Assembly: GCA_911810475.1 (NCBI GenBank)
Contig: OU461276.1
Coordinates: forward strand, 1,972,001-2,036,000
DNA length: 64,000 bases
From: Candidatus Celerinatantimonas neptuna
GTDB taxonomy: Bacteria; Pseudomonadota; Gammaproteobacteria; Enterobacterales; Celerinatantimonadaceae
Direction: 5' to 3'
Position numbers and translations under genes: made by a program
The notes under the pieces: model-generated
What the model was told of the DNA's origin: nothing
The model's input: only the letters and a program-made list of their open reading frames with translations
The model's database searches: none
Shown: positions 47,663 through 56,294 of the stretch, one piece after another
How positions within the stretch are numbered: the stretch's first letter is position 1
How the letters are laid out: every line of letters begins with the position of its first letter

Positions 47663-48349
47663 ATGTTATATGGCTATGGCCAGCTAATTTGGCAAGGTTC
47701 ACAAGTTACTATTGAGTTGGCTGTTTTGTCAGTTTTTGTTGCTGTTTTACTCGGATTGATTGGGGCTTGTGCAAAGCTTTTTGGGAATCGATTGTTTCGT
47801 GGTATTGCCCAGGTTTACACTTCGATTATTCGGGGAGTACCTGATCTGGTCTTGATGCTACTTATTTTTTATAGTTTGCAGATAGCTCTCAATCAGTTCA
47901 CCGATTGGTTGCATATGGACATTATTGAGATCGATCCATTTGTTGCAGGGGTTTTGACAATCGGTTTTATCTACGGAGCCTATTTTACTGAAACATTCCG
48001 AGGTGCATTTTTGATGGTCCCGAGTGGTCAGCTTGAAGCCGGGCATGCGTATGGGTTTAATCGTTGGCAGGTATTCCGATTGATTCTTTTTCCCCAGATG
48101 ATGCGTCATGCACTGCCAGGGGTTGCGAATAACTGGTTGGTCACGCTTAAAGCCACAGCGTTAGTTTCTCTGATTGGTCTGGCTGATGTCGTGAAAGCAA
48201 CTCAGGATGCCGGTAAAGGTACGTATCATCTGTTTTTCTTTACGGTTCTTGCCGGGATCATTTATCTGTTTTTTACCACTTTGTCCAATGGTGTCTTATG
48301 GTGGTTGGAACGTCGTTATCAATTTGAACTGAAAAAACCATCCGCATGA
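47663..48349 (+). CDS. Amino-acid ABC permease (HisQ-like)
   Basis: 228 residues from the ATG at 47663 (GGAGT upstream); an opening at 47636 adds nine unlikely residues. Five helices with the EAA loop as QLEAGHAYGFNRWQVFRLILFPQMMRHALPG. YTSIIRGVPDLVLMLLIFY is the HisQ-type helix 2 region. The stop overlaps the next start (ATGA). Confidence 0.92.
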   Translation: MLYGYGQLIWQGSQVTIELAVLSVFVAVLLGLIGACAKLFGNRLFRGIAQVYTSIIRGVPDLVLMLLIFYSLQIALNQFTDWLHMDIIEIDPFVAGVLTIGFIYGAYFTETFRGAFLMVPSGQLEAGHAYGFNRWQVFRLILFPQMMRHALPGVANNWLVTLKATALVSLIGLADVVKATQDAGKGTYHLFFFTVLAGIIYLFFTTLSNGVLWWLERRYQFELKKPSA

Positions 48350-49053
48350 TCGAATTAATTCAACAATATGGCAAAGCGCTATTATGGACCGATGGCTATC
48401 ACTTTACCGGCGTCGCAGTAACTTTGTGGCTTTTGGTGATTTCATTAGCTTTTGGCTTTGTCATTTCTATTTTTCTGTCAGTTGCCCGAGTATCAGAGCA
48501 TAAATGGCTACAGTTTCCTGTTTGGTTATTTACCTATGTGTTTAGGGGAACACCACTGTACGTGCAGTTACTGATTATCTATTCGGGGCTTTATTCACTG
48601 GACGTCGTTCGTCATACGGAGTTTTTAAACTGGTTTTTCAGAAGTGGTTATCGCTGTACACTTCTGGCGTTAGTTCTGAATACCTGTGCTTATACAACGG
48701 AAATTTTTGCAGGCGCTATTCGCTCTATTCCAAAAGGCGAAATAGAAGCTGCTCATGCATATGGTTTCTCAAAGTGGTGCCTGTTTAGTCGTATTATCAT
48801 CCCTTCAGCATTGCGTAAAGCAATGCCTGCCTATAGTAACGAAGTTATTTTGATGTTACATGCGACATCACTGGCATTTACCGCAACAGTACCTGATATT
48901 TTGAAGGTGGCCCGTGATATTAATGCTGCAACATACATGTCGTTTCAGGCGTTTGGTTTAGCAGCCTTGATCTATATGACTATTTCATTCACTTTAATTT
49001 GGTTATTTAAAAGAGCTGAAAGGCGCTGGCTTAAATACTTGGCCCCAGCATAG
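48346..49053 (+). CDS. Amino-acid ABC permease (HisM-like)
   Basis: 235 residues with five helices. Helix 2 region FTYVFRGTPLYVQLLIIYSGLY and EAA loop GEIEAAHAYGFSKWCLFSRIIIPSALRKAMP are typical of HisM/ArtM. It overlaps the HisQ-like gene by four bases, so the pair forms a heterodimer. The cognate ATPase (HisP) is absent: a terminator and an opposite-strand gene follow. The importer must borrow an ATPase encoded elsewhere. Confidence 0.92.
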   Translation: MIELIQQYGKALLWTDGYHFTGVAVTLWLLVISLAFGFVISIFLSVARVSEHKWLQFPVWLFTYVFRGTPLYVQLLIIYSGLYSLDVVRHTEFLNWFFRSGYRCTLLALVLNTCAYTTEIFAGAIRSIPKGEIEAAHAYGFSKWCLFSRIIIPSALRKAMPAYSNEVILMLHATSLAFTATVPDILKVARDINAATYMSFQAFGLAALIYMTISFTLIWLFKRAERRWLKYLAPA

Positions 49054-49084
49054 AGTGATATGGGGCTTTAGCTAAAATTTTCAG

Positions 49085-49117
49085 TGAAAGAGTCTGGTCG
49101 GGCTTCAGACTCTTTCA
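49085..49117. terminator. Bidirectional terminator
   Basis: GAAAGAGTCTG/CAGACTCTTTC eleven-base stem with a nine-base loop, between the ABC permease gene and the dead pectinesterase gene. T-rich bases lie on the plus side (TTTCATATT). Confidence 0.7.
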
Positions 49118-49131
49118 TATTAAAAGAGCGT

Positions 49132-50214
49132 CTATTCTTTATACCAATTTCCCCCTAAAATATTTTTCAGCGTAATTTTGCCAGCTTCAGAGTTCGATAA
49201 CTGAGGACGTTTATATGAGCTGGTTACTTTGGCTCCGGGGCCAGTGCTTTTATATTCTGCAAAACGAGCATTTTTGAAGGGGTAGAACCAAATTTTATTG
49301 CCATTTTTGTCTTTGCCAGACATTTTTCCCCAGAAATAAACATGGTTATCCATATAACAATGAAAATATAGGGTATATCCTTTGGCATCAGGATCTGCAT
49401 AACGGCCATCGCTAAAGGTACGGGTTGGGTGCCAGGGACGACCTAATCCATATGTTTTTGCGTCGACGGAACTTTCTTTAGTGAGGTAGCTGTAATAGAA
49501 AACCAGACCATGGGTTGTATCAATATCAGTACTTGGTGCGGTAACATATCCAAGTGGTGATGTTTCTTTGCCACGTGGCTTTGAGACAATATCACAACTG
49601 TCGAATACCGGCGGTTCAATCACCGAAGATGAAGTCGACATTCCCTTTGATGGTACAGTTTTTAAAGTAACTGAGACTACCGCCTTTTACATATAGTGAG
49701 TCCTGATAACCGTCGACGGTTACATTTTTAATTTTTTAGCATCGGTGCCGATTAACAGTGCAACAGCCTGGGAGCTGGATATTTTGGTGCTATCGCTGCT
49801 GGATTTGGCGTCATTGGTCAGATAATCAAAGGTATTTTTGATGGTCAGGTTTTTTAGTTCGACATTGCTGGCATTAACAGATAACACATAGCTACCTGAT
49901 GTGCCCCATTTCTCCCCATTTGAGTTAGTTTGACCAGCAGCGGCTTCGTACCCAATAACGGTGTCTTGCTGGCTTTGTCCGATAATTGAAACGTTTTTGG
50001 TTTTCAGGTTGATTTTCTCTTTATAGATCCCGTTTTTCACATAGATATAAAAATGGGATGATGAGCTGCCAGGCGCTGCGGCAATAGCAGCCGTTAAAGT
50101 TTTGTATTGGTGGTTTCCTGATGGATGTTTGGTGACAACAGCATTGTAGTCCAATGCATATGCTGATCCGGCTAAACATAAGCCGATGATGGGGATAAGC
50201 CAGTTTATTTTCAT
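49132..50214 (-). pseudogene. Secreted pectinesterase, two frameshifts
   Basis: The N-terminal part (50214-49720) has a signal peptide (LIPIIGLCLAGSAYA) and the pectinesterase start NAVVTKHPSGNHQYKTL. An A-run then shifts frame: [20 protein letters not shown] and GNVDFIFGD, the two active-site Asp motifs, lie in the next frame. A second shift near 49640 leads into VFDSCDIVSKPRGKET, YGLGRPWHPTRTFSDGRYAD (catalytic Arg) and a normal C-terminus. The pattern is close to Dickeya PemA. Loss of a plant-wall enzyme suggests a change of niche. A homopolymer sequencing error could mimic the first shift. Confidence 0.85.
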
Positions 50215-50519
50215 TCTTGCGGATCCTTTTGCATTTAGGGTAAACCCTGAGGTGAAATATTAAGGTTCAGACTTGTGATTTGATAAGTCTTCAGTTTGCG
50301 TCCATTAGAGAAACTTCATGACTTCTCGAATTAAATGGATAGTGTCATTGATATTATTCGTAATACCAACTGCTAATTTATGGATGTATTAGTTAATGAG
50401 CCATCAAGAGAGTTTAAAAAAGACGCATGGATCACATAAAATCAAAACATTGGTTTAAAATTGATTATTAAAAAATAAGGAAGAAGAATCAACAAGTTGC
50501 CGCCTGTATGAAATAAGCC
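50215..50519. other. Intergenic region upstream of pectinesterase relic
   Basis: AT-rich, with no gene or clear hairpin. Confidence 0.4.
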
Positions 50520-50833
50520 GGGATGACTACCTGGCAATATGCGGTTGGTAATAGGTGTGGCCGTTATGAGGGGGATGCCTGGTTACTGCAACGCCTTGTG
50601 ATCCCTTGTTGCAGGATACGCTTAGTAAAGCTTGCCAGAAGAAGGTTCAGGGCCAGAGTTTGTCTCTTGCCAGCGGTGCTGGACATGATAGCTATGGCTA
50701 GCTGCGCCGGTGGGCATGCTATTGTCCGTTTTAAAGATGATGTTAACTATCACCCTGCCAAGGCGGTCATCGCCGATGTTTGGGACAGGATTTTGGGATA
50801 CAGTGGCAGGCGGTGAAGACTTTAGCTGAATGA
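50520..50833 (+). pseudogene. C-terminal relic of an M20-type amidohydrolase/peptidase
   Basis: Across frames the sequence reads LLQDTLSKACQKKVQGQSL then SLASGAGHDSY, then PVGMLLS-like residues, NYHPAKAVIADVWDRGFW and QAVKTLAE before a stop. This follows the C-terminal block of hydantoinase/carbamoylase-type M20 enzymes (SGAGHDA, MIFVPS, SHxxxE). The SGAGHD motif is the strongest sign. A 97-codon open frame across this region (50523-50816) is not the original frame for most of it. Frameshifted and missing its N-terminal two-thirds. Confidence 0.55.
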
Positions 50834-50982
50834 TTTATTTACCGTAACTTGGGAGCTGATAGTTTTTCTAATTGCCTGGTTTTGGCGTTAAATCCGTTAG
50901 TTATCATGATGTAGACTGTGTTATTCATCTATTTCACTGGTGTGTTATGATAAAAGGATAAGCGAAGCTTTTAAATCAGTAT

Positions 50983-51609
50983 ATGTCTATATCCGATAAA
51001 TCGAGAGAAATTCTTAAAAATCAGCTTCTTGATGTTGCTGCAAATGAGTTTATGAATCATGGGTTTGTGGCAGTCAGCCTGGATTCGATTATTAAAAAGA
51101 CAGGTGGTTCCAAGTCTAAAATCTACAACTATTTTGGCGGTAAGGAAGGGCTTTTTATTGAATGTATCCGTTATAAATGTAATGAGATTTTGTCACCGTT
51201 AAAGAATTTGAATATTAACGAAAGTGATGATCTGCATAAAGTTCTGGCTCAGTTTGGTAAGGCCTTTTTGGCGACGATCTTAAAAGAAGATGCGGTTCAT
51301 CTGTTAAGGTTGGTTATTTCTGAATCGGTTCGCTTTAAAGATATTGGTGATATATTTATCAATTCTGGTCCGAAATATGCCGAGAACTATCTTGCGCAAT
51401 ATATTGAACGGGCTCAATCATCATATACCCTTCAACAATCGATGGTTCCAGAGCGGATGGCTATGCAATTTATCGATATGATTTCAAGAAGTTTTCAGTT
51501 ACAACTGTTGATTGGGAATTTGTCCTTGGTATCCGAAGCAGAACAGGCTGTAGTGGTTGATGATGCGGTTGCTCTGTTTTCTCAAGGCGCGGGTTTTAAG
51601 TCGGACTAA
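50983..51609 (+). CDS. TetR-family transcriptional regulator
   Basis: 208 residues. The N-terminal helix-turn-helix is LDVAANEFMNHGFVAVSLDSI then GGSKSKIYNYFGGKEGLF, the TetR signature. The C-terminal domain (VHLLRLVISESVRF) is of the AefR/TetR_C type. It converges with the amidohydrolase gene, upstream of which lies a 17-base palindrome that is a candidate site for this or the second TetR. Ligand unknown. Confidence 0.88.
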   Translation: MSISDKSREILKNQLLDVAANEFMNHGFVAVSLDSIIKKTGGSKSKIYNYFGGKEGLFIECIRYKCNEILSPLKNLNINESDDLHKVLAQFGKAFLATILKEDAVHLLRLVISESVRFKDIGDIFINSGPKYAENYLAQYIERAQSSYTLQQSMVPERMAMQFIDMISRSFQLQLLIGNLSLVSEAEQAVVVDDAVALFSQGAGFKSD

Positions 51610-51669
51610 TCTGAAAAAACATTCATAAAACTACCATTAAAGATAAACTCCCCAGTTTTCAACCCATCG

Positions 51670-51691
51670 AAAAAAGCCCCGGGAGAGGGGC
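51670..51691 (-). terminator. Terminator of the amidohydrolase gene
   Basis: GCCCC/GGGGC stem with six-base loop (51676-51691). The minus strand continues with TTTTTT, 32 bases after the amidohydrolase stop. Confidence 0.75.
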
Positions 51692-51722
51692 AAAGGTAGA
51701 AGACCAAGGACAATGAAAAAAA

Positions 51723-52784
51723 TTAAAGATTGAATAGCTGGGCGGCATTTGTGCGGCCTATTTTGACTCTTTCTGCATCACTGATGGGGGTTTTGTCAAA
51801 CCAGTCTGCCGCTTCTTTCATGGATTCATACGGATAATCTGCTGAAAAAAGTACCCGATCCGCTCCTATTTCACTGATGGTATCGATCAGAGCCTGTGTT
51901 CTGAAGGCACCCGAGGTGGTGAAGTAGAAATTCTTGCTGAGATAGTCGGTTGGTGGCAATTGATGGTTGCCGTGAGTGTCTGGCGTCATATGCCTAAAGC
52001 GGCTCTCAAGACGGGGTAATGTGAATGGCAATGCTTCGCCCAAATGACCAAGGATGACAGTGAGATTTGGATATTTATCAAATATACCACTTAAGATCAG
52101 CCGTACAGCATGGGTTGATGTTTCAACGCCAAAACCCCAGGCTGCACCTAAAAGGGCTTGATAACCGTCATAGATCCGCTGCTGATTGGGTAGAGCGATA
52201 CGAGGATGCAGGTAGACAGGTACATTGAGTTGAGAAACCCTCTCCCAGAATTCCCATACCGGAGCTTCATCGAGATATCGGGCTGTATTTGGATCGCCGA
52301 TATTGGTATAGCCATTGACTAAAGCACCTTTAAAGCCTAATTGCGTTACGGCTCTTTCCAGTTCATCAGCTGCCGCACGAGGGTCCTGCAGGGGAACGGC
52401 GGCAAAAGCATAGAGTTTACCTGGTGCATTTTTAACAAAAAAGTCAGCGATATAGTCATTGGTTCGGGTGGCCATTTCGGTGGCTTTTTGGGTATCACAA
52501 AAACCTTCGATTCCAGGTTGGGTCAGAGAAAGAATGGACTGACCAATGCCTGAACTTTCCATCTCTTCGAGCCGAATTTTATAATCATGAAGGCGTTGTT
52601 CTACATCACTAAAATAGTCATCTTTTACAAATGGATGGCTACCTGTGGCCGGGAAAAATGGCGATTCCATATGTTCTTCAAGTGCTATTTTCTGATATTG
52701 CGGTGATGATAGTGGATGAAATGTAGGACGGTCATAGTTGACTGATTCACTATGAATGTTAGTTTTTTTATCAGTAGTATCCAT
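51723..52784 (-). CDS. Amidohydrolase-family decarboxylase (gamma-resorcylate decarboxylase-like)
   Basis: 353 residues. The ACMSD/resorcylate decarboxylase fold is shown by KIALEEHMESPFF (metal Glu, His), GALVNGYTN, VPVYLHPR (His), HAVRLILSGIFDKYPNLTVILGHLGE (His) and RVLFSADYPYES (Asp). Enzymes of this type decarboxylate 2,6- or 2,3-dihydroxybenzoates without a cofactor. The N-terminal 28-residue extension is unusual. The gene has its own operator-like palindrome upstream and is followed on the strand by no partner, so the substrate is uncertain. Confidence 0.85.
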   Translation of the reverse strand: MDTTDKKTNIHSESVNYDRPTFHPLSSPQYQKIALEEHMESPFFPATGSHPFVKDDYFSDVEQRLHDYKIRLEEMESSGIGQSILSLTQPGIEGFCDTQKATEMATRTNDYIADFFVKNAPGKLYAFAAVPLQDPRAAADELERAVTQLGFKGALVNGYTNIGDPNTARYLDEAPVWEFWERVSQLNVPVYLHPRIALPNQQRIYDGYQALLGAAWGFGVETSTHAVRLILSGIFDKYPNLTVILGHLGEALPFTLPRLESRFRHMTPDTHGNHQLPPTDYLSKNFYFTTSGAFRTQALIDTISEIGADRVLFSADYPYESMKEAADWFDKTPISDAERVKIGRTNAAQLFNL

Positions 52785-52816
52785 TGTTAGACTCCTTTTG
52801 CTTTTGATTCAGTCAA

Positions 52817-52833
52817 TACCATACTGTATGGTA
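52817..52833. promoter_or_regulatory. TetR-type operator candidate upstream of the decarboxylase gene
   Basis: TACCATACTGTATGGTA, a 17-base inverted repeat with only the central pair unmatched, 33 bases before the start codon. The same core ATACTGTAT recurs at 56236-56244 upstream of the acuR-like gene. Confidence 0.6.
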
Positions 52834-52913
52834 CGTAATTAGGTCAACAATTAATTAACATAATAGTGAAAAAAATCTGGCTTTTTTGATTGGCCTGGTA
52901 GGTTAGACTTTGC

Positions 52914-52942
52914 CATCTCATTGAATAGAATTTAATGAGATG
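52914..52942 (-). terminator. Hairpin after the Gfo/Idh/MocA gene
   Basis: CATCTCATT/AATGAGATG perfect nine-base arms with an 11-base loop, 55 bases past the stop at 52997. No clear T-run follows, so terminator function is uncertain. Confidence 0.4.
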
Positions 52943-52996
52943 GGGGGGGATTTCCCCCTCTGATTTGTGATGTATCGATGGGTTGTTATCCTAGTT

Positions 52997-53980
52997 TTAG
53001 GAATCAATAAAGTCTAGTCTTGCCTGTGTTCGGGCATGTTCTAATACTTTTGAGACAATGAGTGCTTGTTCCAGCAGCTGGTGACATCGTTTTAAATCAT
53101 GGCGTCTGAATATCGATTCAAACTGCTCAAACTCATATACCATATGGTTGGAATAACGGGAGTCGCTAAATGTTTGATGATGTGAATCAATATACAGTTG
53201 CATTGTTTTACAGGTGTTTGGGGTGTCGGTTATCTGAGCATAACCCCGGGTTCCCTGAATGGTCATATAGCCGGGGCTGTCTGAATCTTTGGCACCTGTG
53301 CATACAGCAATAAAACTGGGGTATTGCATAAATAATGTTCCAGAAGTATCGATGCCATTAAATCCCCTGTTACAGCTATATGAAACATGCTCAGGGGCTC
53401 CAAATAATGCGACAAGGTTATACACATTGTACAGATTGATGTCGTATAAGGCGCCACCTGACATAATCGGGTCAAATACCGGATGAACCTCGCCATTTTT
53501 ATAATCATCGTAGCGGCTGGAATATTGTGAGTAATTGCACTGGATAATTTTGATCTCCCCGAGTCTGGACAGATTTTGCTGCAGATATTCAAAGCATGGT
53601 GTGTGAATAGAGGTAATCGCTTCAAATAAAAAAGCATTTTTCGAGCGGGCCAATTCGACTAGTTGCTGTGTCTGTGAGGCATTTGATGTTAATGGTTTCT
53701 CGCAGATAACGTTCTTGTTGGCCTGAAGGGCTCTTTGCGCATATTGAAAATGCAGACTATTTGGGATCCCCAGATAGATAAAGTCGGCATCATCATCTTC
53801 AAGCATGGTGGCATAATCTGTATATATTGTTTTAATGCCATGCTCATTTTGTAGTTTTTCACCTTTAGCACGACTTTGCGGACGGACACATAGTGCGGTG
53901 ATTTCAATTGTGTTGAGCTGTTTGAGTGCATCCAGACAGTTATGTACGATTTTCCCTGAACCGACTAGTGCTATTTTCAT
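52997..53980 (-). CDS. Gfo/Idh/MocA-family oxidoreductase
   Basis: 327 residues. NAD(P)-binding start KIALVGSGKIVHNCLDAL, strand ADFIYLGIPNSLHFQYA, and the family EKP motif NKNVICEKPLTSN. The C-terminal sheet includes GGALYDINLYNVYNLVALFG, the region with the catalytic residues. These enzymes act on sugars, cyclitols or related alcohols and imines. It is followed upstream on the same strand by the VOC gene 36 bases away, so the two are probably one operon. Confidence 0.88.
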   Translation of the reverse strand: MKIALVGSGKIVHNCLDALKQLNTIEITALCVRPQSRAKGEKLQNEHGIKTIYTDYATMLEDDDADFIYLGIPNSLHFQYAQRALQANKNVICEKPLTSNASQTQQLVELARSKNAFLFEAITSIHTPCFEYLQQNLSRLGEIKIIQCNYSQYSSRYDDYKNGEVHPVFDPIMSGGALYDINLYNVYNLVALFGAPEHVSYSCNRGFNGIDTSGTLFMQYPSFIAVCTGAKDSDSPGYMTIQGTRGYAQITDTPNTCKTMQLYIDSHHQTFSDSRYSNHMVYEFEQFESIFRRHDLKRCHQLLEQALIVSKVLEHARTQARLDFIDS

Positions 53981-54016
53981 GGTCCATTCCTTTTATTGTT
54001 TTTTGCACGTTTAATA

Positions 54017-54376
54017 TCAGAAGTGTTCAACGTATTCAGCAATTAATCCATCAGGATGCCTGACCCGCATATTTTTTCCGCTCGGGACGGTCTTGGGATA
54101 GTCTAGAATCGTTGACTGGTGATGCTGGCAAAATTCCATCCATTCATCGACTGAATCAACCAGAAAGGTTACTTTTGTCTGAGTAAATGGTTCGAGGTGT
54201 TTATTTGAACCTGCAATCAATAAAACACAACCTACCATTGCCAGTTCAAGCCCTTTTTCAGAATAGTCAAATCTTAGAGAACATGTTTCTTTAAACATTT
54301 TTTGATAAAAATCAATGGATTGATCCATTTCAGATGGAGTGATAAATATTCGGGAAAGTGTCTTAAATATTTGCAT
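54017..54376 (-). CDS. VOC-superfamily protein (glyoxalase/dioxygenase fold)
   Basis: 119 residues, one VOC domain of two beta-alpha-beta-beta-beta modules: LSRIFITPSEMDQSIDFYQKMFKE at the start and KVTFLVDSVDEWMEFCQHH then KNMRVRHPDGLIAEYVEHF at the end, with a metal-ligand Glu likely in AEYVEHF. Substrate unknown. It is divergent from acuI across a 94-base gap that contains the AcuR-type palindrome. Confidence 0.82.
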   Translation of the reverse strand: MQIFKTLSRIFITPSEMDQSIDFYQKMFKETCSLRFDYSEKGLELAMVGCVLLIAGSNKHLEPFTQTKVTFLVDSVDEWMEFCQHHQSTILDYPKTVPSGKNMRVRHPDGLIAEYVEHF

Positions 54377-54420
54377 TATCTTATCCTTGATGCATTTTTG
54401 ATCTTGATGATATTTATTTT

Positions 54421-54439
54421 TAGACGACTGGTCTATAAT
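54421..54439 (+). promoter_or_regulatory. AcuR-type operator and -10 box of acuI
   Basis: TAGAC-GACTG-GTCTA at 54421-54435 is a palindrome with an N5 spacer that overlaps a perfect -10 TATAAT at 54434-54439. A regulator bound here would block acuI and perhaps the divergent VOC gene. A matching site occurs at 58381-58395. Confidence 0.7.
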
Positions 54440-54470
54440 CTGGCCATCAATCCATAACCAGAGAAAAACT

Positions 54471-55457
54471 ATGTTTAAAGCAATTTATATTGATAAGCCT
54501 GATAGTCAATATCAATGTCAATTAACTGAGTTACAAGAAAGTGCTCTTCCTGAGGGTGAAGTAACTGTCAACGTTAAGTTTTCTTCCCTTAATTATAAAG
54601 ATGGGCTTGCGATTAGTGGTCAATCACCTGTTGTTCGTCGTTTCCCTATGGTTCCGGGAATCGATTTTGCCGGTGTAGTTGAATCGAGTCAGCATCCTGA
54701 TTTTACAGCGGGACAATCGGTATTTATCAATGGCTGGGGACTGGGTGAAAAATATTGGGGAGGTCTTTCTCAGAAGGCTGTTGTTCCTGGCCAATGGTTA
54801 CAGCATACGCCTGAAGGTTTAAATGATTATGATGTGATGGCGGTTGGAACAGCCGGTTATACAGCGATGCTTTGCGTCATGGCAATTGAAGAGCATGGCA
54901 TTACACCGGAGAGCGGACCTGTTTTGGTGACCGGGGCGAATGGTGGCGTCGGTAGTTTTGCGATCGCCTTTCTATCTAAATTAGGTTACCAGATCGTTGC
55001 CTCTACTGGCCGGACAGAAGAAGCTGAGCGTTTACAAAAGCTTGGAGCCCAATCCATTATTGACAGGAATATGCTGAATGAACCAGGGAGACCATTAGCA
55101 AAAGAACAGTGGGCTGCGGCGGTTGATACGGTTGGTAGCTATACACTGGCGAATGTATGTGCGTCTATTTCATATGGTGGTGTTGTGGCTGCCTGTGGTT
55201 TAGCTCAGGGCATGGATTTTCCAGCTTCGGTTGCCCCTTTTATTCTAAGGAGCGTGACATTAGCTGGAGTTGATAGCGTGATGTGTCCGATGACTACAAG
55301 GCAGAAGGCTTGGCACAGAATTGCGCAGCTTGCTGATCGTCAGATGCTTGATCAGGCCAGTGTTCTGATTGGAATGAATGATGTTATCGATACAGCCCAT
55401 CAATTTCTGGAAGGAAAAATCAAAGGGCGTATCGTGGTAGATGTGAACCAGTTTTAA
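54471..55457 (+). CDS. acuI: Acryloyl-CoA reductase (AcuI/YhdH)
   Basis: 328 residues, medium-chain quinone-reductase-like fold. FSSLNYKDGLAISG, VPGIDFAGVVESS, GLGEKYWGGLSQKA and VLVTGANGGVGSFAIAFLSKLGY (NADPH site) are all AcuI/YhdH hallmarks. It reduces toxic acryloyl-CoA to propionyl-CoA. It forms a convergent pair with a TetR gene of the AcuR type. In marine bacteria this pair handles acrylate from DMSP; no DMSP lyase is seen in the window. Confidence 0.94.
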   Translation: MFKAIYIDKPDSQYQCQLTELQESALPEGEVTVNVKFSSLNYKDGLAISGQSPVVRRFPMVPGIDFAGVVESSQHPDFTAGQSVFINGWGLGEKYWGGLSQKAVVPGQWLQHTPEGLNDYDVMAVGTAGYTAMLCVMAIEEHGITPESGPVLVTGANGGVGSFAIAFLSKLGYQIVASTGRTEEAERLQKLGAQSIIDRNMLNEPGRPLAKEQWAAAVDTVGSYTLANVCASISYGGVVAACGLAQGMDFPASVAPFILRSVTLAGVDSVMCPMTTRQKAWHRIAQLADRQMLDQASVLIGMNDVIDTAHQFLEGKIKGRIVVDVNQF

Positions 55458-55505
55458 TTCAGATATCACAGGCCATTATGTAACCATCGCCATTTGGATA
55501 CCCGT

Positions 55506-56132
55506 TTATTTCAGATGGCGGTGGTAGTAGTTCCAGAATTCATCAAGAGGCTCTGTTGAGCAGAATAATTTGGCCCTCATCACAGCGCCTTCCCAACTTG
55601 ACCAAAATAGCGATGATAGGGCATTTATATCTTTTGATCTGTCGAGTTCACCTGATTTTTGCGCTTCTTCCAGACATTGGCATATACGTTGCTGCCAGTC
55701 GAGTAATATGTGCCGCAGTTGTTCGGATAACATCTCTGAGAGAAGCGGGACTTCCTGCATCATATTTCCGACCAGACACCCCCGTTTAAACTGGTAGCGA
55801 GCCATACCTTGTTTGGCATCTTCAACAAAGTGATGAATACGTCTAAGGGGAGGGATAGATTTATTGAGCAAATGTTTGTCCAGCTTATGGGCAAAATATG
55901 TCCCGTAGGCAGCTAACACCTGCTGACCGAAGTCTTCTTTGCTTTTGAAATAGTGGTAAAACGAGCCTTTGGGAACCTGGACATGTTTTACAATAGCATC
56001 CACACCGGCGCTCATAAAACCATATTCAGTAATCAGTTCTAAGCCACTGCGGATGAGTTCTTTTTTAGTATCTGAATAGGCACGCTCGATTTTAGGGGGT
56101 CTCCCTCTACGGCGTTTTGGAGCGTTTTCCAT
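55506..56132 (-). CDS. acuR: TetR-family repressor, AcuR-like
   Basis: 208 residues. Opens with the basic arm APKRRRGRPPKIERAYSDTK seen in AcuR, then the helix-turn-helix GFMSAGVDAIVKHVQVPKGSFYHYFKSKEDF. The C-terminal part GCLVGNMMQEVPLLSE is the TetR_C_6-like ligand domain. It is next to acuI and is the natural candidate to bind the TAGAC-N5-GTCTA palindromes at 54421 and 58381, releasing with acrylate. The assignment rests on motif and context. Confidence 0.8.
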   Translation of the reverse strand: MENAPKRRRGRPPKIERAYSDTKKELIRSGLELITEYGFMSAGVDAIVKHVQVPKGSFYHYFKSKEDFGQQVLAAYGTYFAHKLDKHLLNKSIPPLRRIHHFVEDAKQGMARYQFKRGCLVGNMMQEVPLLSEMLSEQLRHILLDWQQRICQCLEEAQKSGELDRSKDINALSSLFWSSWEGAVMRAKLFCSTEPLDEFWNYYHRHLK

Positions 56133-56232
56133 TGTGATGAGAACCTCTGAAACTTAAATGATGTTATATCGTTTAATCAGGTATCGGGGAATTTTAATGT
56201 ATCCGGACTATTTTCGCATGAAAAGTTTACAG

Positions 56233-56246
56233 GATATACTGTATCG
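56233..56246. promoter_or_regulatory. Palindrome upstream of the acuR-like gene
   Basis: GATATACTGTATCG, sharing the ATACTGTAT core with the operator at 52817. It lies about 100 bases before the repressor start and just ahead of the flavoenzyme terminator. Possibly a cross-regulation site; could be chance. Confidence 0.3.
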
Positions 56247-56258
56247 TAGTAATCAAAG

Positions 56259-56284
56259 GAAGGTATCCCTTAAAAGATACCTTC
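56259..56284 (-). terminator. Terminator of the FadH-like gene
   Basis: GAAGGTATC/GATACCTTC nine-base stem with an eight-base loop, 11 bases past the stop on the minus strand, followed by CCTTTG. Confidence 0.6.
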
Positions 56285-56294
56285 ATTCAGATGA

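Noticed and set aside
50523..50816. 97-codon opening as an intact gene
   Set aside because: Conserved M20 motifs are in another frame, so this is an accident of decay.
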